Shown here: in pieces, positions 1 to 7,355 of the stretch
Layout: every line of letters starts with the position of its first letter
Numbering within the stretch: position 1 is the first letter of the stretch
DNA from: Candidatus Rokuibacteriota bacterium
GTDB lineage: Bacteria > Methylomirabilota > Methylomirabilia > Rokubacteriales > CSP1-6
Length of the DNA stretch: 64,000 bases
Assembly (NCBI GenBank): GCA_003221615.1
Contig: QHSQ01000140.1
Coordinates: 1-64,000 of the forward strand
Direction of reading: 5' to 3'
Notes under the pieces: model-generated
Database searches by the model: none
What the model was told of the DNA's origin: nothing
The model's input: only the letters and a program-made list of their open reading frames with translations
Translations under genes and position numbers: made by a program

Positions 1-789
1 CGTCCGCTTCACTTCTTCGGCGTTCGGGCCGCGGATCGAGTAGGCGATGTCGGCCTCGGCGCGCTTGAGCATCGCCAGGCGCGTCGATTCGTCCGGCACC
101 GATCTAAAAACGAGGCGCTTCACGGCGGGCGTCTTGCGCCAGAAGCCCTCGTACGCCTCGACGACTAGCTCGACGCCGGGATTGAACGACACGAAGCGGT
201 ACGGCCCGGCGCCCACCGGGGCCTTCTTGAAGCCTTCCTCGCCGACCCGCTCGGTGTACTTCTTCGGCACGATCCAGGCCGCGCCGGTGGCGGGGGTGGC
301 ATAGAACGTCATGAAGTCGGGCCACGGCTGCTTGAACCGGAACCGGACGCGCAACGGGTCCACGATCTCGACCGCCGCGACGCGCGCCTTCAAGGTCGAG
401 GCCCCGGCGCCCTTGTAGCGCTCGAACGAAAATTTCACGTCCTCGGCGCCGAGCGGATCGCCGTTGTGGAACTTGACGCCTTTGCGCAGCACGAACTCGT
501 AGGTGAGCCCGTCCTTCGAGGCCGTCCACGACTCGGCCAGGCTCGGCGCCCAGGCGTTGCCGGGCATCGGCTTCGCGAGCGCGTCGTGGAGCGCGTAGAG
601 CGTCAGGAAGGGCGTGATGACGCCCGGTGTCTCGGCGGGATCGAACCACGTCGGCGCCAGCGAGACGTGGACCGCGATCGTGAGCTGGCCCTCTGGTGCG
701 GCGGCGGCCGGCGTGGCCACCGGCGAGAGCACCGCGACGGTCAGGGCGAGCAGGAGCGCCGGCGGCGGGGACGAGCGACGAACCCTCAC
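1..789 (-). CDS. ABC transporter substrate-binding protein, peptide/opine type (SBP_bac_5), C-terminus cut by window edge
   Basis: This is the N-terminal 263 codons of a periplasmic solute-binding protein that would deliver a peptide-like ligand to an ABC importer. It starts at a GTG at 789-787 with a GGAGG ribosome site 5 nt upstream. An Ala/Leu-rich signal peptide of about 30 residues ends near APEGQLTIAV. Family features visible are LAESWTASKDGLTYEFVLRK followed by GVKFHNGDPLGAEDVKFSFE, and later VGAGPYRF. The reading frame runs off the left edge, so the permease genes may lie outside. The family is clear; the substrate cannot be told. Confidence 0.85.
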   Translation of the reverse strand, partial: MRVRRSSPPPALLLALTVAVLSPVATPAAAAPEGQLTIAVHVSLAPTWFDPAETPGVITPFLTLYALHDALAKPMPGNAWAPSLAESWTASKDGLTYEFVLRKGVKFHNGDPLGAEDVKFSFERYKGAGASTLKARVAAVEIVDPLRVRFRFKQPWPDFMTFYATPATGAAWIVPKKYTERVGEEGFKKAPVGAGPYRFVSFNPGVELVVEAYEGFWRKTPAVKRLVFRSVPDESTRLAMLKRAEADIAYSIRGPNAEEVKRT

Positions 790-877
790 GGTTTCCTCCG
801 TTCTATCTATCGAAAGCGTGGCGTGTTGGCGTGATCCGGGTGCACCTCGACGTCGCAGCATACACCGTCGGGCCGTT

Positions 878-883
878 TATAAT
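878..883 (+). promoter_or_regulatory. -10 box of a probable leaderless promoter for the M20 gene
   Basis: A perfect TATAAT lies only 7 nt before the ATG at 891. The transcript would begin at or next to the start codon, and no ribosome site is seen in between. No good -35 box is visible. Confidence 0.5.
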
Positions 884-890
884 CCGGTCC

Positions 891-2114
891 ATGAAGACCT
901 CCGAGATTCTCGCCGACGCCAAGAGCATCCTCGACGACACGATCCAGCTTCGCCGGCGTATCCACCGACACCCCGAGGTCGGGCTCCAGGTGCCGCGGAC
1001 CCAGGCGGCGGTGCTGGAAGCGCTCGACGGCCTCGGCCTCGATATCCGAACGGGAGAGCGCACGACGTCGGTCGTAGCGCGGCTCACCGGCGCCCGTCCG
1101 GGTCCCACGATTCTGTTGAGGGCCGACATGGACGCGCTGCCGATGCCGGAGGAGACGGGCCTTCCGTTCGCCTCGGAGGTGAGCGGCACGATGCACGCCT
1201 GCGGCCACGATGCGCACACGGCGATGCTGGTGGGCGCCGCGCGCCTTCTCTCGCGCCGCCGCGATTCGCTCGCCGGCTCGATCCTGTTCATGCTGCAGCC
1301 GGGTGAGGAGGGCTATCACGGCGCGCGCGTGATGATCGAAGAGGGTTTGCTCGACGGGGCGGCGCCACCGACCGGCGCCTTTGCGCTACACGTCACCCAT
1401 CGGATGACGGCCGGCTCCATCTCGGCCCGCCCCGGTCCGGCTATGGCTTCCGGCGATACCCTGCAGATCGTGGTGCGCGGCAAGGGGGGCCACGCCTCGG
1501 CGCCGCACGACTGCCTCGATCCGATTCCGATCGCGTGCGAGATCGTGCAGGCGTTCCAGACCCTCGTAACCCGCCGGGTCCACGTCTTCGATCCGGCGGT
1601 CGTGACCGTCGCCAAGATCGAGGCGGGGACGACGCGCAACGTGATCCCCGACACGGCGAGCCTGCTCGGCACGATCCGGACCGTCTCCGAAGACACCCGC
1701 GAGCGTGTGCTCGAAGGCGTGCGCCGCGTCGCGGAGGGCGTGGCGGCCGCCCATGGAGCCGCCGTCGACGTGGACCTGATCCGCGGTTATCCGGTCACCG
1801 TGAACAACGCGGACTTCGCCGGCTTCGTGCTCGACACCGCCCGTGAGCTGCTCGGCCCCGAGGCGGTCCACGCGGCGAGCCATCCGATCATGGCGAGCGA
1901 GGACTTCTCGTACGTGCTCCAGAAGGTGCCCGGCGCGATCGCGAACCTGAGCACGCGACCGGACGCGAGCCAGGCGTTCCCCAACCACTCACCGCGCATG
2001 CTCGTGAACGAGTCGGCCCTCACCAACGGCATCGCGATGCACCTCGCGGTCGCGTTGAGATTCCTGGAGAAGACGGCAGACCCCGCACGGTCTGAGGGCC
2101 AGGGCTCTGCGTAA
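891..2114 (+). CDS. M20D-family amidohydrolase (hippurate/N-acyl-amino-acid hydrolase type)
   Basis: The 407-residue protein is a probable cytoplasmic two-metal peptidase-fold enzyme that hydrolyses N-acyl amino acids or indole-amino acid conjugates. Visible family signatures are RRRIHRHPEVGLQ near the N-terminus, RADMDALPMPEETG, the metal motif HACGHDAHTAML near residues 100-110, GEEG near 145, and a dimerisation-domain segment containing IEAGTTRNVIPD. The ATG at 891 is chosen over upstream in-frame codons because similarity to the family begins directly after it. Length is normal. The substrate is inferred only from family. Confidence 0.9.
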   Translation: MKTSEILADAKSILDDTIQLRRRIHRHPEVGLQVPRTQAAVLEALDGLGLDIRTGERTTSVVARLTGARPGPTILLRADMDALPMPEETGLPFASEVSGTMHACGHDAHTAMLVGAARLLSRRRDSLAGSILFMLQPGEEGYHGARVMIEEGLLDGAAPPTGAFALHVTHRMTAGSISARPGPAMASGDTLQIVVRGKGGHASAPHDCLDPIPIACEIVQAFQTLVTRRVHVFDPAVVTVAKIEAGTTRNVIPDTASLLGTIRTVSEDTRERVLEGVRRVAEGVAAAHGAAVDVDLIRGYPVTVNNADFAGFVLDTARELLGPEAVHAASHPIMASEDFSYVLQKVPGAIANLSTRPDASQAFPNHSPRMLVNESALTNGIAMHLAVALRFLEKTADPARSEGQGSA

Positions 2115-2177
2115 AGACTAGAACTCTGCCTAAGGCTAGGGTTGTGCGTAGGGGCTGGGGTTGTGCGCGCGTAAAAG
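2099..2177 (+). repeat. Four degenerate tandem units of about 19 bp at and after the gene end
   Basis: Units at 2099-2117, 2118-2135, 2136-2154 and 2155-2177 share the pattern CTAGGG(T/C)T(G/C)TGCGTA. The first unit covers the stop codon of the M20 gene; the rest fill the space before the terminator. No function is visible. Confidence 0.5.
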
Positions 2178-2188
2178 CGTTGGGGGGT

Positions 2189-2216
2189 GTGGGGGGGCCA
2201 TTTCGGGGCCCCCCAC
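2189..2216. terminator. GC hairpin between convergent genes
   Basis: GTGGGGGG pairs with CCCCCCAC around a short loop, between the ends of the M20 gene (+) and the amidohydrolase (-). It lacks a T-run on either strand, so its strength as an intrinsic terminator is uncertain. Confidence 0.5.
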
Positions 2217-2225
2217 GTTCATCAA

Positions 2226-3371
2226 CTAGCTCATCAGGCCGTAGAACTTCCCGGCGTTCTCGCACGTGATCTTGCGCACCACGTCGGCCGGCAGGTGGCC
2301 GAACTGCTCCTCGATGTACTTCGACGACTCGGGCCACACGCCGTCGGTGTGCGGATAGTCCGAGGCCCACATGAGCGTCTCGGCGCCCATCTCGTGGATC
2401 ATCTGGGTCCCGATGCGGTCGAACTGGAACGTGGCCTTGCACTGGCGCCGCCAGTAGTCGCTCGGCTTCATGGTGAGACCGAGGTCGCGGAAGCGGTCTT
2501 CCCATTCGAAGTCCATCCGGTCGAGCGCGTATGGGATCCAGCCGATGCCACTCTCGCCGAAGGAGATCTTCAAGTTCGGATACCGCTCGAGCACGGCGGA
2601 GCCGATGATCGCGGACAGGATATTGACCAGATTCATCTGAAAGCCACAAACGCCCTGGAACAGCGCGGCCCGGCGGGCGAGGTTGGTGGTCGCCTTCTCG
2701 CGCACGCTCTGCGGCACGCTGGGGAACGTGTGGAAGTGCAGCGGCAGGTTGACCTCGCTGACGGCCTGCCAGAGCGGCTCCCAGCACGGATGCCACATGG
2801 GCTCCATGTCCCACGAGCACGACAGCTCGAGCCCCTTCAGGCCCATCTTCGCCACGCGCCGAACCTCTTGCACGGCCGCGTCGATGTCACCGTAGGGCAG
2901 ACAGGCCAGGCCGATCTGACGGTCCGGATAGTGACGGCAGAAGTCCTTTAGCCAGTCGTTGTAGATCCGGAACATCTCCTTCGCCGCATCGTGGTCGTTC
3001 AGCCGGGTGGCGGCGCCCAGGATGCCGAAGATGACCTCGGCCTGCACGCCGTCGAGCTCCATGTCCTTGATCCGGAGGTGTGGATCGGTCGGCCGCCGAA
3101 TGCCCTTCTTGCCGTCTTCGTACAGCCCGACCGCGGCCATCTTGTCGACGCGGTAGTTCTGCCCGGGCACCAGCTTGGCGCCGCCAGGGCCGACGCCCCC
3201 GACCAGACCGAACGACGTGCCGTTCTTGCAGGTCCAGTGGGGACCGTCGGGGCCATCGGCGACGTACGGCATGCGCTCGCGCATCGCCGCCGAAGCGTTA
3301 ACCGTGAACAGGTCGTTGGGGATCCAGGGCATGTCGATGTGGCAGTCGGCGGAGATCCGGTCGTAGCGCAT
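2226..3371 (-). CDS. Amidohydrolase_2 family metal-dependent hydrolase
   Basis: A 381-residue TIM-barrel hydrolase/decarboxylase of the family that includes aminocarboxymuconate-semialdehyde decarboxylase and 2-pyrone-dicarboxylate lactonase. The N-terminus carries SADCHIDMPWIP, which supplies the first metal ligands, and the C-terminus carries the family hallmark ASDYPHTDGVWPES. An AGGAGG site precedes the ATG at 3371. It resembles the two tandem amidohydrolases at 61-63.5 kb, which suggests paralogues. The substrate is unknown; ring-cleavage products are likely from family knowledge. Confidence 0.85.
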   Translation of the reverse strand: MRYDRISADCHIDMPWIPNDLFTVNASAAMRERMPYVADGPDGPHWTCKNGTSFGLVGGVGPGGAKLVPGQNYRVDKMAAVGLYEDGKKGIRRPTDPHLRIKDMELDGVQAEVIFGILGAATRLNDHDAAKEMFRIYNDWLKDFCRHYPDRQIGLACLPYGDIDAAVQEVRRVAKMGLKGLELSCSWDMEPMWHPCWEPLWQAVSEVNLPLHFHTFPSVPQSVREKATTNLARRAALFQGVCGFQMNLVNILSAIIGSAVLERYPNLKISFGESGIGWIPYALDRMDFEWEDRFRDLGLTMKPSDYWRRQCKATFQFDRIGTQMIHEMGAETLMWASDYPHTDGVWPESSKYIEEQFGHLPADVVRKITCENAGKFYGLMS

Positions 3372-3466
3372 CGTGGCCTCCTCTCGAGGATGGCCACGAT
3401 GGTACGCTCTTGCGCTCGCGCGGTAAAGAACGACCGCCGCCGAGGCCGCCGGTGTCGGACCCGCGC

Positions 3467-3904
3467 CTACGCGGGCGGCGAGGATGCCGGCGTCAGCTGA
3501 TAGAGCTGCATCCGGGCCTTGATCTGCTCGTCCCAGCCCCGGGCCCGCACGTCGATCATCACCCCGTCAGGGCCCTTGAATTTCCGGTTGACCTTGCTGC
3601 TGCCCGGGCATTCCGTGCAGCTGGCAGCTTCCAGTGAGGTCGACGCTCCCTCGAGGTCGTCCACGTAGAAGCCGATGTGGTGGATGCCCTTGACCGTGGA
3701 CGGGCCTTCGCCCAGGTTGGGGGTGTCGTCGCCGCCGTACTTCAGGATGGCGAAGTAGATGTAGCCGTCGCTCAGCCAGACTCCATCGGCGCCGCTATCG
3801 GCGGGCTCCCGGCGCAACTCTTTCAACCCGAAGATGTTCTTGTAGAACTCGGCGGTCTTCACCGGATCGTCGGTCGACAACGCGATGTGTTTGATCCGTG
3901 CCAT
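3467..3904 (-). CDS. VOC-superfamily (glyoxalase/dioxygenase-like) protein
   Basis: This 145-residue protein is a single vicinal-oxygen-chelate module. It opens with RIKHIALSTDDPVKTAEFYK and contains the second beta-strand segment KGIHHIGFYVDDLEG, with the characteristic His and Glu/Asp positions for one metal. A GAAAGGAA ribosome site precedes the ATG at 3904. It lies upstream of and in line with the amidohydrolase (95-nt gap), so the two may be co-transcribed and act on the same substrate. The exact reaction cannot be assigned. Confidence 0.8.
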   Translation of the reverse strand: MARIKHIALSTDDPVKTAEFYKNIFGLKELRREPADSGADGVWLSDGYIYFAILKYGGDDTPNLGEGPSTVKGIHHIGFYVDDLEGASTSLEAASCTECPGSSKVNRKFKGPDGVMIDVRARGWDEQIKARMQLYQLTPASSPPA

Positions 3905-4051
3905 TACTCGTTCCTTTCCTTTGCGCGCATGTCCGGTGCACGCATGGCGACCATGCCGGAGCGTTCGCCTCTGTAGACCATCACCTGGACTCAGCTTCTC
4001 GCACGGGCCGCGTGGGTCGTCAAGCTCGTGTCCTGATGACCGCGCGGACCA

Positions 4052-4663
4052 TCACTCCTGCCGGCCTCGGGACCGCCTCGGGGAGACTTCTTCAGCCGGT
4101 GGCACGACCGCTCGAGGCTCTTTTGGTTGGTGCAGCAGAACTTCGATGGGCCCGTCTGCCCGCATGATCACCACTCGATCCGGCTCGATCCGCTCCACCT
4201 GTCCGCCAGCCAGCTTGTCCCCGGTCTTGTAGCCCAGGATTTGCTTCGTGACGAGATCCTGAACGAACGCAACTCGAGTGTCGTCGCTGATGGCCACGCC
4301 ATAGAGCTCCAACGGTGGCGCTGGTGGCAGAATCGGAGCCATGGCTTCCGAGGATCTCGGCTCGGAACGATTCGGATGGAAGAGGGTCCTGGTCGCGATC
4401 ACGTCGTAGACTCCGCCGGAGCGCGAATTCCGCACGGCGCCGTGATCGCGAGGGGCCGCTGCCGCGGGGGGCCGCGCAATGCGAGATGGTGATTGGAGAT
4501 CGTGAGTCAAGAGGGCGTGGCCGATGCGGATGGAAGAGAAGATCGAGATGCCGGCCAGGAAGAGGTTGAGCGCGAGTAGGGGCCGAGCGAGGACCTTCCC
4601 GACCGTCTCGACAGAGACGAGCGGCGCGACCTCGCGATCGCGCCGCTCGCTCACCTCAGCCAT
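4052..4663 (-). CDS. GspC/PulC-like type II secretion protein, PDZ-less
   Basis: The 203-residue protein has one N-terminal membrane helix (about residues 25-45, KVLARPLLALNLFLAGISIF) followed by a periplasmic region. The core TRTLFHPNRSE and LELYGVAISDDTRVAFVQD, then ILGYKTGDKLAGGQVERIE, matches the homology region of GspC, the inner-membrane clamp of type II secretion. There is no C-terminal PDZ or coiled coil; it ends in a basic tail. No other gsp genes are nearby. It follows the secreted protein gene by 33 nt on the same strand. The start is ATG 4663; a TTG at 4681 is an alternative. Confidence 0.65.
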   Translation of the reverse strand: MAEVSERRDREVAPLVSVETVGKVLARPLLALNLFLAGISIFSSIRIGHALLTHDLQSPSRIARPPAAAAPRDHGAVRNSRSGGVYDVIATRTLFHPNRSEPRSSEAMAPILPPAPPLELYGVAISDDTRVAFVQDLVTKQILGYKTGDKLAGGQVERIEPDRVVIMRADGPIEVLLHQPKEPRAVVPPAEEVSPRRSRGRQE

Positions 4664-4696
4664 ATTGGATGGCTGGCCCAACGATCAACGCTCGAG

Positions 4697-6100
4697 CTAG
4701 TCGTCTCCCTCGTCCTCCGACGGCCTCGCAAACACCGCGATACAGCCCTTCAGGCAGTCGGGGAAGGCGTTGTTCGCCGCCAAGGGTACGAACACGTGGT
4801 TGTTCCGGGCGTTGGCGGCCACCGAATGCGCCGTCCCGGCGGGATGCGGGTTGGGCTGGGAAGCCGGGACCGCGGGGACGTTGAGCGTCGGCACAAGCTG
4901 GAGCAGCTTCTGTCGGTCCGCGTCGATCACGCCGAGAACGGCGGCGCCTTGGGCCGTGAGCGTCGGTGCGGTTGCCGCAGATCCGAGTGGGGCCCGCGCC
5001 GGGGTAATGGCGTTGGGGGCGAGAGGGCTACCGGACGATGCGGTGTAGTAGTTATTGTCGCCCTTGTTGAACCACACTTCGTCTCCGGGTCCGACGTTGA
5101 AGATGATCTTATCGATGTTGCCCGTTCTGACGTCCAGGATCACATACCGCGGCTTCGCGGAATTCGCATCCCTGTCCGCATTCCCGGTCCATACACCGCC
5201 GGCCGTGTCGAAGACCGTGTTGCAGCCGACGAGCAGATCTTGCTTGGGACCTAGGGCGAGGCCGGCGGGCGAGCAGAACTCCACCGGATAGGTCGCCTCC
5301 ACCGTGCCGGTCGTCGAGATGCGCAAGACCCCTCCGTGCGAGGCTGTCGGCCCGATTTGCGGGATGGAGAGATAGAACTTGCCGGTGCCGGGATCCCACA
5401 CTGGCTGCTCGGCGCCGTTCTGGGCATCGACGCCGTGGGCCGCATCGAAGTCGATGGTCTTCACGACGGTGAGAGCGCCTGTCGCCTTGTTGACTTGGAT
5501 CAACGTGCCGAACGGCGGATCTGAAGCATTGTTGATCACGAGAAGCAGCCCATCCCTCGGATCGTACGCCAGCTCATCTGCGCGGGTCTTTTCGCCGACT
5601 TTCGTGAAGACCTCGCTGACAGTCGTCGGAGGGTTGGTCCGGAGGTCGAACGAAAGCACGCGGCTCGGGGCGTCGGTCACGAAGAGCCAGGGGAACGCAC
5701 CGACGACGCCGTTGGGGCCAGCGCAATCGTTGGCACCGGCGGGGGGAGAACACGGCACAAACCCGGCGAACGGGCCGTGGCCGTTGTTCGGGAAAATCTG
5801 CGGAGCAATCGTATCCGTGTTGGCGTTGACGACGTCGACGGCCTTGTTGGAGCGATCGGCGAGATAGTAGGTTCCAGTCGCCGGATCGACGAAGCTGATA
5901 TCGAAGGAGTACATGGCGCCGGACGTACCATTTATGGCGCTCACGGGCACCGGGATCGTCTTGAGAAGCTTGACAGGTCCTGTAGCCCTTTCCCTGTCCC
6001 GGTCGTCGCGGTCGTCAGCGCGGCCGGATCCGGTGCTGAGTAGCAGGAAGGGAACAGCAACGAGAAGAAGCAGCAGCCAGAGGGAGCACTTGCGCACCAT
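4697..6100 (-). CDS. Exported beta-propeller-like protein of unknown function
   Basis: The 467-residue protein begins at the ATG at 6100, which has an AGGAGG site 7 nt upstream; an earlier in-frame codon at 6142 has none. A basic-hydrophobic signal peptide (MVRKCSLWLLLLLVAVPFLL) precedes a highly charged DDRDDRDRER stretch. The mature part has repeated units such as TGTYYLADRSNKAVDVVN and GLLLVINNASDPPFGTLIQV that look like YVTN/SMP-30-type propeller blades. Cys pairs (CSPPAGANDC, CLKGC) suggest disulfides outside the cytoplasm. The ligand or activity is unknown. Confidence 0.7.
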   Translation of the reverse strand: MVRKCSLWLLLLLVAVPFLLLSTGSGRADDRDDRDRERATGPVKLLKTIPVPVSAINGTSGAMYSFDISFVDPATGTYYLADRSNKAVDVVNANTDTIAPQIFPNNGHGPFAGFVPCSPPAGANDCAGPNGVVGAFPWLFVTDAPSRVLSFDLRTNPPTTVSEVFTKVGEKTRADELAYDPRDGLLLVINNASDPPFGTLIQVNKATGALTVVKTIDFDAAHGVDAQNGAEQPVWDPGTGKFYLSIPQIGPTASHGGVLRISTTGTVEATYPVEFCSPAGLALGPKQDLLVGCNTVFDTAGGVWTGNADRDANSAKPRYVILDVRTGNIDKIIFNVGPGDEVWFNKGDNNYYTASSGSPLAPNAITPARAPLGSAATAPTLTAQGAAVLGVIDADRQKLLQLVPTLNVPAVPASQPNPHPAGTAHSVAANARNNHVFVPLAANNAFPDCLKGCIAVFARPSEDEGDD

Positions 6101-6167
6101 TGCGAGACCTCCTGTTGTGAGCCGCGAAGGGTCAAGCTCCACGCATGAGGTGTGGCCTAGCTGCGCC

Positions 6168-6184
6168 TCACCGCTACGCGGTGA
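6168..6184. terminator. Perfect 7-bp hairpin with triloop
   Basis: TCACCGC-tac-GCGGTGA lies about 40 nt beyond the end of the small exported gene (6223-6522, minus) and upstream of the propeller gene. No T-run follows, so it may be a weak terminator or an mRNA structure. Confidence 0.35.
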
Positions 6185-6222
6185 CGCCCGTGCCCTCGAG
6201 GGCCGCGGGCGAGAAGACGGCG

Positions 6223-6522
6223 TTACGAGAACGGGTGGGGAGGAGCCCGCGTGGAAAGGGATTCGAGTGGGCGGGCCGAGACGAGCTGTCGTCGGCTCGA
6301 GGCGATCAGGCTGAGACAGACGGCGACGAGCCCGCCAGTGTCCGCGATGTGGGAGTCGACGGCGGTGACGGCGCCGGTGATGAACAGGATGACGTCATCG
6401 TAGTCGTTGTCATCGTAGAAACCGGGAATCCATGTCGGGTCCGTCGGGCTGGCGTGGGCGAGGGGCGGAAGCGCGAGCAGGGCACCCAGGAGGAGGCCCG
6501 CAAGCGACGCCCTGCATTTCAT
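6223..6522 (-). CDS. Small exported protein, unknown
   Basis: The 99-residue protein has a clear signal peptide (MKCRASLAGLLLGALLALPP, cleavage likely after AHA) and an acidic segment PGFYDDNDYDDVILFI followed by a hydrophobic stretch that could be a membrane helix. I do not recognise the family. No strong ribosome site is visible; instead the start codon is embedded in a 6-bp hairpin (6521-6536). It is in line with the downstream propeller-like gene, but 122 nt separate them. Confidence 0.55.
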   Translation of the reverse strand: MKCRASLAGLLLGALLALPPLAHASPTDPTWIPGFYDDNDYDDVILFITGAVTAVDSHIADTGGLVAVCLSLIASSRRQLVSARPLESLSTRAPPHPFS

Positions 6523-6536
6523 GGTCCCGAGACCAT
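6521..6536 (-). promoter_or_regulatory. Inverted repeat overlapping the start codon of the small exported gene
   Basis: ATGGTC-4-GACCAT is a perfect 6-bp palindrome. On the minus-strand mRNA it would pair the AUG at 6522-6520 with the sequence just upstream, so it could hide the start codon. Confidence 0.4.
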
Positions 6537-6594
6537 ACGCCGTTGGGACATCGCACGCAAGTGGCCCGAACGGCGTTCCGCGTAGCGGACCGGC

Positions 6595-6888
6595 TTACGA
6601 GACTCCTTCGACGATACGGATGTCGCGCTCGGCGGCGTTGCCGAGCTCCTTGAGCGCGGCCTGGTAGTCCGGGCTATCGTGAGCCGCGGTGGCCTGCGCG
6701 ACGCTGTCGAACTCGATCACGACCACGCGCTGACTGAGCCCCGCCTCATAGGTCTTCGCCGGCATGCCCCGAGCGAGAAAACGCCCGCCCGCCGCCTGGA
6801 TGGCGGGTGCCGCCAGCTTCGCGTACGCGGCCAGCGCGTCGGGGTTCTTGATGGCGTGATAGCACGCGATCCAGTACGCCTTTGCCAT
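6595..6888 (-). CDS. DUF1330 family protein
   Basis: A 97-residue ferredoxin-fold protein of the DUF1330 family, recognised by AKAYWIACYHAIKNPDALAA, the central GGRFLARG and VVVIEFDSVAQATA. Members are dimeric alpha-beta-barrel proteins of unknown reaction. The start is ATG 6888, 7 nt after a GGAGGG site; the in-frame GTG at 6894 falls too close to that site. The next gene upstream on the same strand is 27 nt away, so the two are likely co-transcribed. Confidence 0.85.
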   Translation of the reverse strand: MAKAYWIACYHAIKNPDALAAYAKLAAPAIQAAGGRFLARGMPAKTYEAGLSQRVVVIEFDSVAQATAAHDSPDYQAALKELGNAAERDIRIVEGVS

Positions 6889-6915
6889 GACCACCCTCCG
6901 GATTTATAGGCGTGA

Positions 6916-7275
6916 TTACTTCTTGAACGCTCCGCCGCGATCGAGCTGCATCAGCGCCTGCACGCCCGTGCTGAACGTCGGCCCGCCGCCCGGCAGCGCG
7001 GCCGACTCGATCGCTTCGAGCAGCTCGCGCTTGGTGGCGCCGTGCTGGATCGCCCGGCGCATGTGCGTGATCACGCCCTCCTCACGGCCGCAGTAGGCGA
7101 GGATCCCGATGATGACCATCTCGCGATGCTTGATCGAGAGCTCCTTACCTTCGCCGACCGAGAGCTGGGTCAGCGGCCCGCGGGCGCGCACGTACTCGGG
7201 ATCTTCTTTCGCCACCCAGTCCCAGAACGGATAGCCGTACGGACTCGCGGTCTTTCCGTCAACCTTATCGCTCAT
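6916..7275 (-). CDS. Carboxymuconolactone decarboxylase/AhpD-like family protein
   Basis: The 119-residue helical protein belongs to the CMD family. It has SIKHREMVIIGILAYCGREE, then GVITHMRRAIQHGATKRELL and EAIESAALPGGGPTF, the usual helix pattern with an acidic residue, one Cys and the conserved His. The second Cys of the AhpD CxxC is replaced (C-G-R-E), so thiol peroxidase partner activity is unlikely. It is paired with the DUF1330 gene downstream. Confidence 0.8.
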   Translation of the reverse strand: MSDKVDGKTASPYGYPFWDWVAKEDPEYVRARGPLTQLSVGEGKELSIKHREMVIIGILAYCGREEGVITHMRRAIQHGATKRELLEAIESAALPGGGPTFSTGVQALMQLDRGGAFKK

Positions 7276-7319
7276 CGTGACCTCCCGGTGATCTTCGACG
7301 ACGCGCTGAAGGTATCACA

Positions 7320-7348
7320 TTGCCCGCAGGGCGATTCGTGCATACCCT
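7320..7348 (+). promoter_or_regulatory. Sigma-70-type promoter ending 7 nt before the MFS gene
   Basis: TTGCCC (7320-7325), a 17-bp spacer and TACCCT (7343-7348) precede the ATG at 7356 by 7 nt. The predicted transcript would be leaderless. Confidence 0.45.
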
Positions 7349-7355
7349 GTCACTG

